Below are positions 48,051-58,859 of a stretch of DNA of 64,000 bases, piece by piece (position 1 is the stretch's first letter; each line of letters starts with the position of its first letter). The notes under the pieces are model-generated. The model made no database searches. It worked only from the letters and a program-made list of their open reading frames with translations, and was not told the origin of the DNA. Position numbers and translations under genes: made by a program. The stretch spans positions 8,742,001-8,806,000 of the forward strand of contig NC_063277.1 of the NCBI RefSeq assembly GCF_910591885.1. Reading direction: 5' to 3'. The DNA is from Bombus terrestris (lineage: Eukaryota; Arthropoda; Insecta; Hymenoptera; Apidae).

Positions 48051-48830
48051 CAAACCCGTGCTGCATTGTCATGCTAAGACACTGATTTTCTTTTACTCCT
48101 GATTACCTGCCTTAAATCTTGGGCCAGGTAGGCGGGTTGACCAAGGAGAAACTTGTGCTTTTTCTCCGCCGAAGGCCGGTTGGAACGAGTCAACCTCTTA
48201 GGACGGGATCCTTTGACTTAATTACGGACGAACAAAGCCGAGGAAATCACGCGGAGTTTGTAGAAAAAAAAAAAAAAAAGAAAAGGAGGAATTCCTACGA
48301 ATTGCATCGGCAATCCTGCTCGCGTAACGAAATTACGAGATGGTCGTTTGCATTCGCACGAGTCGCTGATGGGCGTCCCGCGTTGAATTACGTAATTTCC
48401 TAATACGGTCAGAGGAGAAGTACAAAGAACGATCCATGGACCCTGAAATGGAATAGAATAGGAAAGGAACGGAATAGAATAGAACACGGAATACAATGAA
48501 TATATAAAGTAGATCCGCGAACACCGAGTGTTATAGCCGGGACTAAAAGTAGCTCTACGAGAAGGTAAATCGTTATCCACGTGTATATACAGGTTTTTAC
48601 TCGGTGGATCTCTTGCGTGCGGTGCCCATTAGCGTGACATATCACATTAAAACACCGGTCCTCTTTTTGCCTTCGATACCCGTGTGCAAAGTAGAACGCC
48701 GCCAGGTTTTTACGATTCCATAATGTGTAGAAAATTCGTAGGCATGAGCCAACGAACCGCGAGAGCAATGAACCATGGAGAAATTGATTTTACGTCGTTA
48801 AACCCTGATGAAGAATCGAACCACGGCTTA
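48050..48830. other. GC-richer block with poly-A and pentanucleotide repeats
   Basis: Frames of 94-120 codons on both strands overlap each other and run through a poly-A tract (16 A at 48264-48279) or the GAATA repeat, so they are not credible genes. A B-box-like stretch GGTTCGATTC on the minus strand near 48808-48818 was tested for a tRNA arm, but the T-stem does not pair. Confidence 0.35.
48450..48493 (+). repeat. Degenerate GAATA/GGAAT pentanucleotide repeat
   Basis: About eight imperfect five-base units of GAATA and GGAAC/GGAAT type. The longest uninterrupted stretch is two units. On the minus strand it reads as TATTC units, giving a repetitive Phe/Ser/Ile-rich frame. Confidence 0.65.
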
Positions 48831-49747
48831 ATGGTCGTTGAACTCGAAATAAATTAAAAATACTGTTAGTTTCTGCTTGAAAAAATAATTCGCCGACCAC
48901 CAAACTGCGTACCTTTAATACGAATCGAGAGTGCACGAGACGAACGGTTTGATGAATACGTTTATATACTTCGGCATAAATATCTGGCCAATAACATTTG
49001 CAAACTATGTAGTTTTTTTTAATGAACAGGCTATTTCTTTGGCAAATATTGCTTTGCAATTGCTCGTGCACATTAGCTCGATGCAATTATCGATCTTCTT
49101 AATTGTAAGACAGTAATTTGTTTTCTAATTTGCTGGATTTATAGTGGAGTCTTATGTAACTTAGCATGATTGATTAGAGAACTTCGTTCACAATGACTAG
49201 GATATAGAAAAATAACAAACATTTTAATAGATGGAATAATTGGAGGTAAATTATGCTCTTCATTTTTTTAAGTAAAATAAATAAACAATAGGTTTTGCAA
49301 TGTTTAATATCTTGAACAAACCTGGCATAGAAATAGCGTGTTAATAAGATACGATATCTTTTATGGATCAAATAAATGACATTTATACGTATAAGAAATT
49401 TTATTAAAAGAGTTGAATATGTAATACGATATTTTAATCCGTATTCGTTAGAAACCGATGTATTTATAAAATGATCCAATTTTAACAAATTGTTTTCGAT
49501 TAAAACATCTGCCATTTATTCAATACTATTCAACATTCATTCAATATAATATTATCACATATTATCACACATTCGTTCAATATACTATTTTAATACTCAA
49601 TTTTGAACCTCATTAATGCAACACCTATACCAATAAAATTCCAAATTACCAATTCACGTTCGAACTTAATTAAATAATTCAATCTATACCATAAAATAAT
49701 CTCTATCTTCTTATTACGTTATCTTGTTTGTTACCACGAACGAATTT
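48830..49747. other. AT-rich gap
   Basis: AT-rich DNA, including ATTCAATA/ATTATCACA-type local repeats at about 49520-49590. A 113-codon minus frame (49174-49515) is rich in Ile, Leu, Tyr and Lys, as expected from AT-rich sequence, and is not recognised. Confidence 0.4.
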
Positions 49748-50215
49748 CTATATAATGTCAAGAGTTCCAATTCCCACCCTAAAGAGACGTAGCACCTCGT
49801 GACGACTTACAAGCTCATCCCTCCTCCAATACGCGTTTGTTGTCACGTAATGTTGACGGACGTTCGAATGGATGCTAATCTTGGTTCGTGGCCGGAGCAA
49901 CGAAAGTAACAACGTCTCTCGAAAGTAAACGCGTACAAGGAACGATCTGTCTCCGTGGTAGGCGCAATAAAACTTTCGAGAATGATACATCGGGGTTTCA
50001 GCGGCAATGAGAATTATTCGCACGTGAGCGTGTGAACGTGCCTCCGTGGAACACGTGCATAGACGCGGTCTGTTGTTGGTCGACGTGAAAATATCATTTC
50101 CGTTCGGAGGAACTCTGCAGGATCTGTCTCTATTACTCGTAGTAACACAGGGTACGTTGAACGTGGTTGCCGGTATGCATTCTATCATATGCCACTGCGT
50201 ATACGAGTGGATCAT
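49748..50215 (-). CDS. Longest open frame in the window (155 aa), unrecognised
   Basis: A minus-strand frame from an ATG at 50215, beginning MIHSYTQWHMIECIPATTFN. The product has several cysteines and histidines but no ordered zinc-finger spacing, no signal peptide and no membrane segment. It overlaps by four bases (ATGA) with the end of the 99-codon frame at 50212-50511 on the same strand. A single frame change would therefore make about 254 consecutive open codons. That could mark a decayed gene with a frameshift, or an accident in a GC-richer island. Two E-boxes lie within it. No family is recognised. Confidence 0.12.
   Translation of the reverse strand: MIHSYTQWHMIECIPATTFNVPCVTTSNRDRSCRVPPNGNDIFTSTNNRPRLCTCSTEARSHAHVRIILIAAETPMYHSRKFYCAYHGDRSFLVRVYFRETLLLSLLRPRTKISIHSNVRQHYVTTNAYWRRDELVSRHEVLRLFRVGIGTLDII
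50020..50060. promoter_or_regulatory. Paired CACGTG E-boxes with intervening ACGTG
   Basis: Canonical E-boxes lie at 50021-50026 and 50052-50057, about three helical turns apart, with AGCGTG and AACGTG between them. Paired CACGTG sites are typical targets of clock-type bHLH-PAS factors, and ACGTG of hypoxia-type factors. The sequence is within the 155-codon frame, so it is either regulatory or coding. Confidence 0.25.
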
Positions 50216-50511
50216 ACGCGTAACCGTTTAAATTGCCGTGTTCTTAACCTTTTATCGTATCGTTCGTGCGTGTTAATTAATAATCTGCGAATACGACGAA
50301 TGGTTCGGTTTGGTATGCGCGTTCCATTGATTTTGTCTCGAATTACTCTTCCTGGAATGTTGATGATCCTTTCTCTACCCTCGGGATCGTTGTAGGGAGT
50401 AGTGATTTTAATTGGCGGTCTGATAATTAACATTCTCAAAACACGATTTCGAAAGTTATTTCGAGTACGGCACGAAGTTCTTATCGGCTTAGTTTCTTTA
50501 TTGGCAATCAT
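50212..50511 (-). CDS. Candidate 99-aa highly basic ORF
   Basis: A minus-strand ATG frame with codon choice that looks coding-like (many purine-first codons) and a very Arg/Ile/Asn-rich product. It begins MIANKETKPIRTSCRTRNNF and contains RTIRRIRRLLINTHERYDKR near residues 69-88, a likely strongly basic helix. No domain is recognised. Its stop overlaps the start of the 155-codon frame by four bases. A 68-codon plus frame overlaps it. A nucleic-acid-binding peptide, a fragment of a decayed mobile element or chance are all possible. Confidence 0.15.
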   Translation of the reverse strand: MIANKETKPIRTSCRTRNNFRNRVLRMLIIRPPIKITTPYNDPEGRERIINIPGRVIRDKINGTRIPNRTIRRIRRLLINTHERYDKRLRTRQFKRLRV

Positions 50512-51401
50512 AATTCCTATTTCTTTAATACTCTAAATTTAGCCGGGACCAGATACACATTTGGCGCAGGCCAATGAACCTATCCCGCCCATTGCGTGGC
50601 ATCGTAATTTTTCTCCAACTCTTCTTTTTTCCACTACCCGCGCCAGCTCCGTTACAGGGCCGTACCCGTCTCATGGGATATTATCGATTTAACGACGGTG
50701 AATCTGCTCGACTTCCTTATTACAGATGGTTTCGAGACTCTCGAGCGTGCCTCGTTCCCGTATTCCGAGGAAACTATGATTGCGTACGCCTATTTTTTAT
50801 AGTCGCGCCAACGATACCGTCGACCACTTAATGACAGCGTGAATCGCGTCGTATCGCATACGAAATGGATTTCCTTCGTTTCTGTACGACTCCGCGAAGT
50901 ACACTTATCACCGTGCTACATCCAATTTAAATCATCCGAGGGCTATAGAACAGTGGAGACCACCAAAGTAACAAGGCTGTTTTATCATATCATTAAATTT
51001 AACGATTCCTTTAAACCTTCAAACATGATTACTTCCATAAATATTTTTTTAACAAAACAAAACAATTATGGAACAAGAATTTTTATAGAAGTCTTTAAGA
51101 TCTTTATCGGGGATGCTAGAAATTAATCAGACATAAGGATGTTGAGGATCCAAATGAAAATGGTTCGAATTTCGCACGATAAATTTCGAATAACATTATA
51201 AAGACTTGGTAATTATTTTTATGGAGGCGATTAGATAAAGACTCGATATTTTCCAAAGAAGATTGTGTCCAGAAGACAAACGTCCACGCAGTAAAGTTTT
51301 ATCGCGCGCTTTCGACTTGTTTTACCGTGAAGAATCGATTCCAGTTAGTTCGCTCACGCGAGTAGTATAACTTTTATTATACGCTTGAAAAATCTTCAAC
51401 A

Positions 51402-51440
51402 GTCTCTCTTTCTTTTCCTTTTCTTTTTCTTTTCTTATCT
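51402..51440 (+). repeat. Pyrimidine-rich TTTTC low-complexity tract
   Basis: About 39 bases of almost only C and T, with degenerate TTTTC units. It is not in an open frame. Confidence 0.6.
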
Positions 51441-52153
51441 ATACCTACGCATTATGAAGCGGTGCTGATAGAAACAACGCCAAGGCCCTCTCTCGTTTAG
51501 TTTTAACGATTACTGACCGCCTAACTAGTTTTTCCAATATCCTGTATTATTAGGAATTTACATATTTATGTGCATGTAAAGCGGCCGCTTCTAGCATGTG
51601 ATTTCATTCGGAGTCCTTTAATATAAACTTCAATGGCGGTTTCGCGTGATACATCTACAGGTTCTCGAGCGGAAAGTAACGGGCAAAGGGGACGGCTGCC
51701 TTGTTTACTATTATCATAAATACGATCTAGTAACTTCTTCCTGTCTTCTACGTCCGTGCGTTGCGAATCAATTTCCTTGGCGAAATCTTTAAAACGCGGC
51801 TGTAATGAAAGATCACCCTCGGTTCCCTCAATCGATAGGTTCCGAAACCTTGCAACGTTAAGCGGTACACTGGCCTATATTTAAGAATGCTTCGTAAAAT
51901 CGAACGACGTACTATTGTCGTTAGAATCTTTTTGCGCGATTGCACGATTACCACTACTCGCTTTGAGACTAATGAGACAATACGTTTCAAAGTAATGTTG
52001 GGAAAGATTGGTAAATCGTTATATTTTTTGCGACATTACTGAAACCTATCTGAACAAATAGTTGCGTTTTTCAAACGGAAAGAAAAGTAACAATATTACA
52101 GATACTGTTTCTAAAATTTACCTTGGAATTTACCATCATTTAACAGTGAAAAC

Positions 52154-52208
52154 AATTCCTCACAATATTAGAATAAAATAATTCCTCATAAAATTAGAAT
52201 ATTCCTCA
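52154..52208. repeat. Degenerate tandem repeat with AATTCCTCA core
   Basis: ATTCCTCA recurs at 52155, 52181 and 52201, and the first two units share the following AxxATTAGAATA portion. Periods are 26 and about 20 bases, so the last unit is shortened. Confidence 0.55.
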
Positions 52209-52369
52209 GAATGGATTATCAATTGTGTACATATATAATGAAATTAAGAAATTGCTAAAAAATAAAGTTGATCGATCTGGCTTCTCAGAGATTTGATTAA
52301 TAACATTTACATAAACTTATCGTGGTAGTAGAATCACGCGAAAACAAACTGCAATGTTATAGACCGATG

Positions 52370-53420
52370 TCTAGAAAGACCGAGAAAACGTTGGCAACGC
52401 GATCCTGCAACTCTGACATTCTAATGACGGTCGTTTTCTGTTGGCGAAAAATTTCACGTAGCGCCGATTAGCTGCCGCAAATATATTGTGCGTAACGCCA
52501 TTGCCTTATACGCGAACGTAATTAGCCGCTCTTACAGCGGGACTGTCGCTAATGAAGGGTACCCGCACGCATTCACCGAGGCTACCGTGTACCCAACGAT
52601 GAGTAATCCCCGCTTGTGTCTCGTTGACTGATCGTTATGACTCGGCTAACGACAGACACTGTTTCCTTTTCTTTTTCTTCCTTAACGAACGAGAAATCGA
52701 CTAAGAGGAGAAAGACGAATAGGCGAACGAACGAACGTTCTAAAGAGGCAACGTACGTCCCTGGGAAACGTTTAACCCCGCGACAACGATAGAACCGATC
52801 GTGTCCGCATACCAGTCGAATTGACGGGGCCAGAGAGACGATGATAGACGATCGATCGTAGAGCTTTAATCACCGTCAGCGAATCTGTTCGTGCGGGAAG
52901 GGATCGTTCGTTCTGCTTGGCCACGAAGAAAGGGAGAGCCGAACATACCATAGATGTATCTGCGCACGCAAAGAAGATCGACGATCGCCCCGGGTCTGTG
53001 TTTCACTTATCTGAACCACGGTTGCACCGTATCGGAATTACACGCGTGATCTTCTTATTTCCCGCTGATGAAATTTGAATTATGATAAGAGATTACGGCA
53101 AAAGCCGTCGCGTATATATAGCAGGAGATAGCGAACACGATAAAAATGTCTCTCCATCGTCGCGGTGCTAAAGCGCCCGTGTACACGTGCTTCGAATACC
53201 GTAACGTTACCTTGAGTGCCCAACAATCCCGTCTCCACCCGATTCTTACCTCAATCCTTTCGTGCTCTATCTTGTTCGGTTAATCGGACCGTCTACATAA
53301 ATTGGATTATCGCGAATTCTTCGATTAGCTATCGCACGGTCTGCACCTTAGACACGAATCGTCGACGCGCCGTTGTCGCGATTGCACCAAAGTGGATTCT
53401 TTAAAATCTTCGTGCATATA
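52370..53420. promoter_or_regulatory. Broad CpG-rich island with a possible promoter
   Basis: About 1 kb of GC-richer DNA. The part at 52430-52600 looks like conserved non-coding sequence with TAATTAG/GATTAG homeodomain-type cores. A TATATATA box lies at about 53112-53120 in a CpG-rich setting, about 30 bases before the ATG-proximal sequence at 53146. GATAAGA lies upstream near 53084. Nothing confirms transcription. Confidence 0.25.
53146..53283 (+). CDS. Candidate 45-aa ORF downstream of a TATA-like box
   Basis: The ATG is preceded by AAAA (A at -3) and lies about 30 bases after a TATATATA motif. The product begins MSLHRRGAKAPVYTCFEYRN and ends in a hydrophobic stretch. The TATA-to-ATG distance leaves almost no 5' leader, so if the promoter is real the ORF would be at the extreme 5' end of the transcript. 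Unrecognised. Confidence 0.1.
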   Translation: MSLHRRGAKAPVYTCFEYRNVTLSAQQSRLHPILTSILSCSILFG

Positions 53421-54730
53421 GTACGCTTAAATTATTATGGATATAATATCGTGCCGACTAACGGATTGCCTCCAAGCTTTTGATTATTTATTATTAACAT
53501 TGAACAGTTTTGGATTTCAGATCTTTTTAATCGCGCAAGTACTGTTGAGCTCTTATGCATTTTAAATTAACATATAAAGCTATAGAAAATGCATACATCA
53601 CAATGATTTTCATTATTTCAAATAGCGATAGTTCCATTTGCTCTTACTTTTCTTTCTTTCTTTAGTACAATTTATTTTATGAAAGAAATGTATCAAAGTA
53701 ATATAACTTCTGTATCACGGAATTACCAGTAATACGTAAATTACTTTACTTCGTAGGGAAAGTAGAAATATTTGCCATTTGTGGATATGATACACAAGAT
53801 CATACCAACGATTTAACTAGTTTCGCGAAAGTGGAGCGCGATAAGAACGAAGAATGGTAGGAATTCTTATTTCTTTCCAACCTTCAATTATCGTAAACGA
53901 TAATGGGCACACCCGTGGGAATTTCAGCGTGAACGAAGATCTACGATTTCGTGGAGGTCTACCCAGTTTGGATAGAGCTTCGAGGTATGTTCACAGAAAT
54001 AGGAAGTAACAACGCTACGGAAAACGACAGTAAACTGTAGATTTCCAGGCTGCATTCCGAGCTCTAGCATAACGAGTAATTGCATTTTCCTGGAAGTTCC
54101 ATATTTTCCTGAGATACTCTACAAACATTCTTATCAAATATCTTTTCCCTTATTTAGAATAGGTTCGAGAAGATTATAGCGTTTTAGATAGTTGATTTAT
54201 TACATATAGGAGAATCATTTGTTACTTATTTTTGAAAAATACTGTCTTCAGTTTCATCGAACGTACACTTATCGAATTAAGCAATTCAAAGTACATAGGG
54301 ACTTCATTGGACAGATAAATATCTGTATTCAAATGCTAAGATCAGTTGATAGTCAGCCAATTATATCTACCATCATTTCGTCGTTATAGTAAAAGTTATC
54401 GATTAAACGTTGATTGCAAAAGTTTATCAAAAGAAATATAATATTGTTTAACGAAATACTAATTCGTATATAATACTAAACGTATTGTACAATATCTTTA
54501 CATTTTTTCGAAATATCGTTTCAAACATTTTAAACCTTTCAGAACAGATACACACAGAAAATCATATTCTTAAATTAACATTCATTGTAAAACATTATCG
54601 GATTGTTTATACGAAGTATCAAATGCAAATAACATTTTATTATATATTAATATTTGAACACGAGAAGATGCACTGACAAACAAGGTACAATTTCGAAAGA
54701 GTGTCAAGGAGATAAAACTTAAACGCCCAT
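53420..54730. other. AT-rich gap
   Basis: AT-rich, with a modestly GC-richer patch at 53890-54080. No supported feature was found. Confidence 0.45.
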
Positions 54731-54903
54731 TAAAAGTCGGGAGGAAAAGAAAGCTCTGCACTACGAGGCTTCTAGAAATTTATTTGGAAGGGAGCAAAAT
54801 TACTGTTTGCGGTTTATGCAGATGAGCAAACACGGCCAGATTTACTTCCGCGTGACATCGTCGAGACGACTATCATCACGCAAAATTACACGGAGATATT
54901 TAT

Positions 54904-55240
54904 ATGGCAAATAGCTGCTTCGTCAATGTTCTTTCTCGCGAAGCGAAAGCTGCGAGAGAGGAAAAAGCAAGATTGCACGCCCCCGTTGGCAAAAGAGCCA
55001 AGTGCGGAGTGTACTTCCCCCGTGTCTAAGGACGAGAGATTCTGTTCGTGCTTATCGAGTAAAATTGAGTGGGTCGACGGAGAGTTACGGAAGGAAAAAG
55101 GAGAATTAATAAATTATTCAGTTCTCGGGCACGTTCGAACGTACTTGTCTCTTCTGGAATATTTGCCACTGACGCGCAATCGCAATGATCAAATGGAAGA
55201 GATAATAATTTCATCGTCGTTTCCCGCTAAAAGTGTATAA
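54904..55240 (+). CDS. Candidate coding stretch, frame uncertain (104-aa or 41-aa ORF)
   Basis: Two frames compete. The longer one (ATG at 54926 to the stop at 55240) begins MFFLAKRKLRERKKQD. It is rich in Lys, Glu and Ser with six cysteines, and reads like soluble protein with charged helices in the middle. The shorter one (ATG at 54904 to 55029) reads MANSCFVNVLSREAKAAREE and is also protein-like. The longer ATG has T at -3, a weak context. Codon composition favours coding, but that both frames look plausible shows how little composition proves here. A TATTTATA motif lies just upstream. No family is recognised. Confidence 0.18.
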
Positions 55241-55259
55241 CAATGAAACGTTTCGCGTA

Positions 55260-57330
55260 AAATATTCTAGGATGATTCGAATAATTAATTGCGACAATTA
55301 ATTTAAATGACGATAGTTCAGGTGTGGTTTAATTTTAATTTCGTCAAATCAGCTGACAAACTTTTAAAGATGGAGGAAGAAAAATGGTAATGATGTATGA
55401 CGATAAAATCATTTTTTAATATTTTTGCAGTTACAGTATTTTGTTTTAGTTATTTAAAATTATCTATTCATGCATTTTTTAATTACTTATTTCCCTTTCG
55501 AATGTTCAAAGTTATTACATTTTTTTAGAAACAACAAAAAGATCGATAATTTTGTCGAAATTATATAACGATAAAAGAATAAAGATTGAATTTATTTCGA
55601 TAATAATTTATTTCACAAAATCGCAGATTATTATTCAGCTATTCCAATGACCTGAATCAAAGTACATAATGCTATAGCACCAGCGCATATCATCTATCAA
55701 CACTCTCAATTCCCTCACAAATTTCTAACTCTATCTAACTACAGAAACTATTTCTATGTGAAATCTGTGAGTCAGATACGCACGTACTATCTCCGTGGGT
55801 ATTAAAGCCAACAATTTTCCATTAGGTCGGACATATGTATGAATGTTGTAGGATCAAATAGATTCTACGGCATACACTATAATATATTAACACCGCTAAT
55901 AGAGCTTTTCACAGTACGGATGCATTATTATTCAATCATTAACTGTGCGCCAATTTGACGTATAGCTACGCAACGCGTGTCACGTATTATTTGTTCAACC
56001 AGGATACGTCTAGAATTACGCTCGACTCCTGCGGATTTTTGTGGGATCGCGATGTGATTGATGCCGGTTATTAAAACGAACCTCAGTTATAACTAATAGT
56101 ATTATAAAAGATCTACGGTTAATCCGTTATTTACGTCCATGTCATTTTCTGTTCGCGCAGATTTTCGTCGAGCTACGTTTTTCTTTTTTTCATTCGTTTT
56201 GTAATTTGCATCGCTGTGTGTGATATGCATATGGACAAGATTTGATACCATGCATTAATAAGTTGGAAATCACTGTTATTAACTACCCATAATAATTTTT
56301 AATAAATATTCAGAAATCTGTGTACACCAAACGTTGCATCCAGTTATTTGTGTTATACGTATACACACATACCTGTATGTATGTATGTAGTCGTGTTTTT
56401 AATAGCCTACAAATATCCTCAAGTAGTTTAATAAAAGAGGGAATGCGTCACCAATATTAACATGCAAATGAGATAAATTATTGTTTTCGAATTTATAATA
56501 GTACTTATATTACATATTATAAAATCCACTATTATATATCTGTATTAGTATGTAAGCATCAATGTCAAAACGTCATAGAAGATGCAATTTGCAATTTCAT
56601 CGTCAAAATGGCAGTAGTCATTAATGCGCTTATGGAATATTGTTTCTATTTGGGAGCTAAAAGTTGTTTTCGAATACAGCACAAATCGTAGAATAATTTA
56701 TGACCTAATTGCATCATTTAAAATTCTTATGCAGCAATCATTTTTGCATATGAACCAGTTACCAATTTCATGTTTCACGAAGTACCCGGTATATAAGTAA
56801 TAAAACATTTGTTTTTAAATTTATTTGATGAGTTATATATTTAATAAATAACTTTGTAATTATTCTTTGCATTTTAATTTATGCAAGTATTGGAGTTGAT
56901 CAACATGAGTTTTGTACTATCATGTGTAAAATCTAAAATACTATAACAGAGTTTATAAACTTCATCGACGTTGCGAAACTAACATCAAAGAAATCTGTTC
57001 TGTAAAATACTGATTGGCACTACATCGTTATTTCGCAATTCCTGGAGCGACTACTTCTTTTATCATAAATATAAAATATCTTCATTTATTTATCTCAATC
57101 CATAAATATAAGAAAAGCACCAAACACCAACCGAATAAATTAACCAATGTTATTAAATAATTTCGAATCTCACATATAATGTTTCGCATAAATCTTTGTA
57201 ATAATTCATCATCACATCTTCATTTACTTAAAGAAAGAAGAAAAGAGAAACTTAGCTAAATTAGCTAACCCACACATACATAACATTTGTCATCTGGTAG
57301 CCTAAAACTTTTAATTAAAAGAATCGGCGA
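55260..57330. other. AT-rich gap with a TGTA microsatellite
   Basis: AT-rich, gene-poor DNA. (TGTA)4 lies at 56374-56389. An ATGCAAAT octamer lies near 56463. No open frame of coding quality was seen over 2 kb. Confidence 0.45.
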
Positions 57331-58350
57331 GTGCAACAAACAATCTACAAGTAATCCAAAGTCGTTGAGTTAAGAAACCCTCCCTTTAACGGTACACGGA
57401 TCTTAAAGCAATAAGGTTCTACTAGAACCGCAACTGTTACTCTCGTCTCAGCAACACGAGTCAGGGAAAAGTTTCCAAAGAGACGAACGTGGCAGACATA
57501 GGCGGCAGGGGGTCGATTCTCTCCGAAGACTCCGAGCAACCACTGCTTAACTAAAGGATGGAAGTAGTGACTGAGTGGTAAATCGAGCGTAGGGAACGTA
57601 GGTTCTGCACGATCGAGAAAGTGTCCCTAGTTGTAGGATAGGGTATTGATAGTGGTGGTGGTGGTTGTCGTCGTCTTTCTCGACGAGATTTACGTTCGAC
57701 GATCCGGCAGGCTTCCAGCAGGTTATCGATTGTACGCAAGGTGACTTAATTGTCGCCCTCGTCTTCCTGTCGTTCATTTCTTCGTACACTGTGTGGTTTT
57801 ATTCCACGCTATATCCTTTAATTATGTTCTTACTGTGATTTCGCGAAACGGGACGGTGGAATAACCGTTTGAAACGTCGTGGGTGAACAGGAAGGAATTT
57901 TAAGACGAAGAAACGAGTGCAATCGCATAAAAGGACTTGGGCTATATTGTTTCTACTACAGAGGCTTTATCCCGTGATCAACGCTTTCCTGGAGCAAGCT
58001 AGTGGCTAGCGTGGTAAACCCACGCGGTGTTGTGCAAGCACGAAGCTGATGAACGCGGAAAGCAACGGTAATGACAATCAGAGAACGGTAGTCCCATTAT
58101 ACGCGGTTAACTCACTAGACACGCAAGTGTCTCACGACCTTGTGCGAACACCTTCCTCTGCTCGTTTTTCATACCACTTTTCTTATCGTTTCTGTATTTG
58201 TGCCGTATCGAACATAAGTCGTGTTCCTAAGTTATAGAAGATCGCACATTATGGTTTTTAGTCGTTCTGATGAACCGTTGGCACTTTAACCTGCACCAGT
58301 CTTTCGTAAATCATTGCGCACATATGTTGTGGCTCTTTAACCTGTTAACC
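57330..58350. promoter_or_regulatory. CpG-rich island, possible promoter or 5' exon
   Basis: GC-richer DNA with a GTG/GTC trinucleotide patch at 57651-57675. A good acceptor-like TTTCTACTACAG lies at about 57949-57960, with a donor-like CGTG/GTAAAC about 50 bases later, and the small ORF at 58049 follows. Together these resemble the 5' end of a gene with a short non-coding exon, but the signals may be coincidental. Frames of 62-80 codons on the minus strand over the GTG patch (His-rich) are artefacts. Confidence 0.25.
58049..58237 (+). CDS. Candidate 62-aa ORF or N-terminal exon
   Basis: The ATG is followed by a polar, protein-like start (MNAESNGNDNQRTVVPLYAV) through about residue 37; after that it becomes aromatic and less coding-like. 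This pattern would fit a first coding exon ending at an internal donor such as the GTAATG at about 58067 or a later GT, but none matches the consensus well. The ATG has C at -3. Unrecognised. Confidence 0.12.
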   Translation: MNAESNGNDNQRTVVPLYAVNSLDTQVSHDLVRTPSSARFSYHFSYRFCICAVSNISRVPKL

Positions 58351-58654
58351 GAGTCATCCTCTTAACAAGAAATTTCTATAATCGTAGAACTGAAAGATAC
58401 AAAGAAAAGTTAGTTTTGGCAAATATGGTATGATTTATTTACAACAAAAATGAAATAATATATTTAGAAGAATAACTTCTTAAATAAAGAAATTTTATAT
58501 TAATATCCAATAAATTGAGCTTTCCAATGACGAGTTATTATTAAAAAGTTTAGGGTCATTCGTTTAACGACGAGGAGATATAAATATTTTAGATATGAAA
58601 AAAAAATCAACAATATTGGGGATGATCCTAAGCCCTTGAACGATAGTATATAAT

Positions 58655-58707
58655 ATGCGTACATTACGCGTATATTACGCGTATATTATATATATATGTG
58701 TGTGTGT
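58655..58707. repeat. ATTACGCGTAT tandem units merging into AT and TG repeats
   Basis: GCGTA-containing units of about 11 bases repeat nearly three times (58657-58686), then merge into (TA)n and (TG)n. The units are self-complementary around ACGCGT, so they could form small hairpins. Confidence 0.6.
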
Positions 58708-58859
58708 AAGAAACAGCATGCTTCAACATACTAAAATAGTATTCACTAGTGGCGGAGCCTCGTTAAAAGATAACGTCACAATTTTTCCGAGCAACACGTC
58801 ACATCATTACGATAAAACTCCATCATTTGAATCAAACATTCGATAATGCAGAAGGGTAG

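Larger units (their letters stand above)
50520..52370. other. Islands and AT-rich DNA, no gene supported
   Basis: A GC-richer part runs to about 50960, with 85- and 95-codon plus frames that are not recognised. AT-rich DNA follows, then a TTTTC-rich tract (51402-51440). A GC-richer patch lies at 51560-51990, then AT-rich DNA with the tandem repeat listed at 52154. Confidence 0.35.

Noticed and set aside
48800..48835. tRNA-like B-box (GGTTCGATTC) on the minus strand
   Set aside because: The five bases on either side of the loop do not pair, and no acceptor stem or D arm could be placed.
55827..56715. TTAGGTCGG at 55827 and an inverted GACCTAA near 56705 as ends of a mariner element
   Set aside because: The ends share only about seven bases, the flanks are not TA duplications, and no transposase remains between them.
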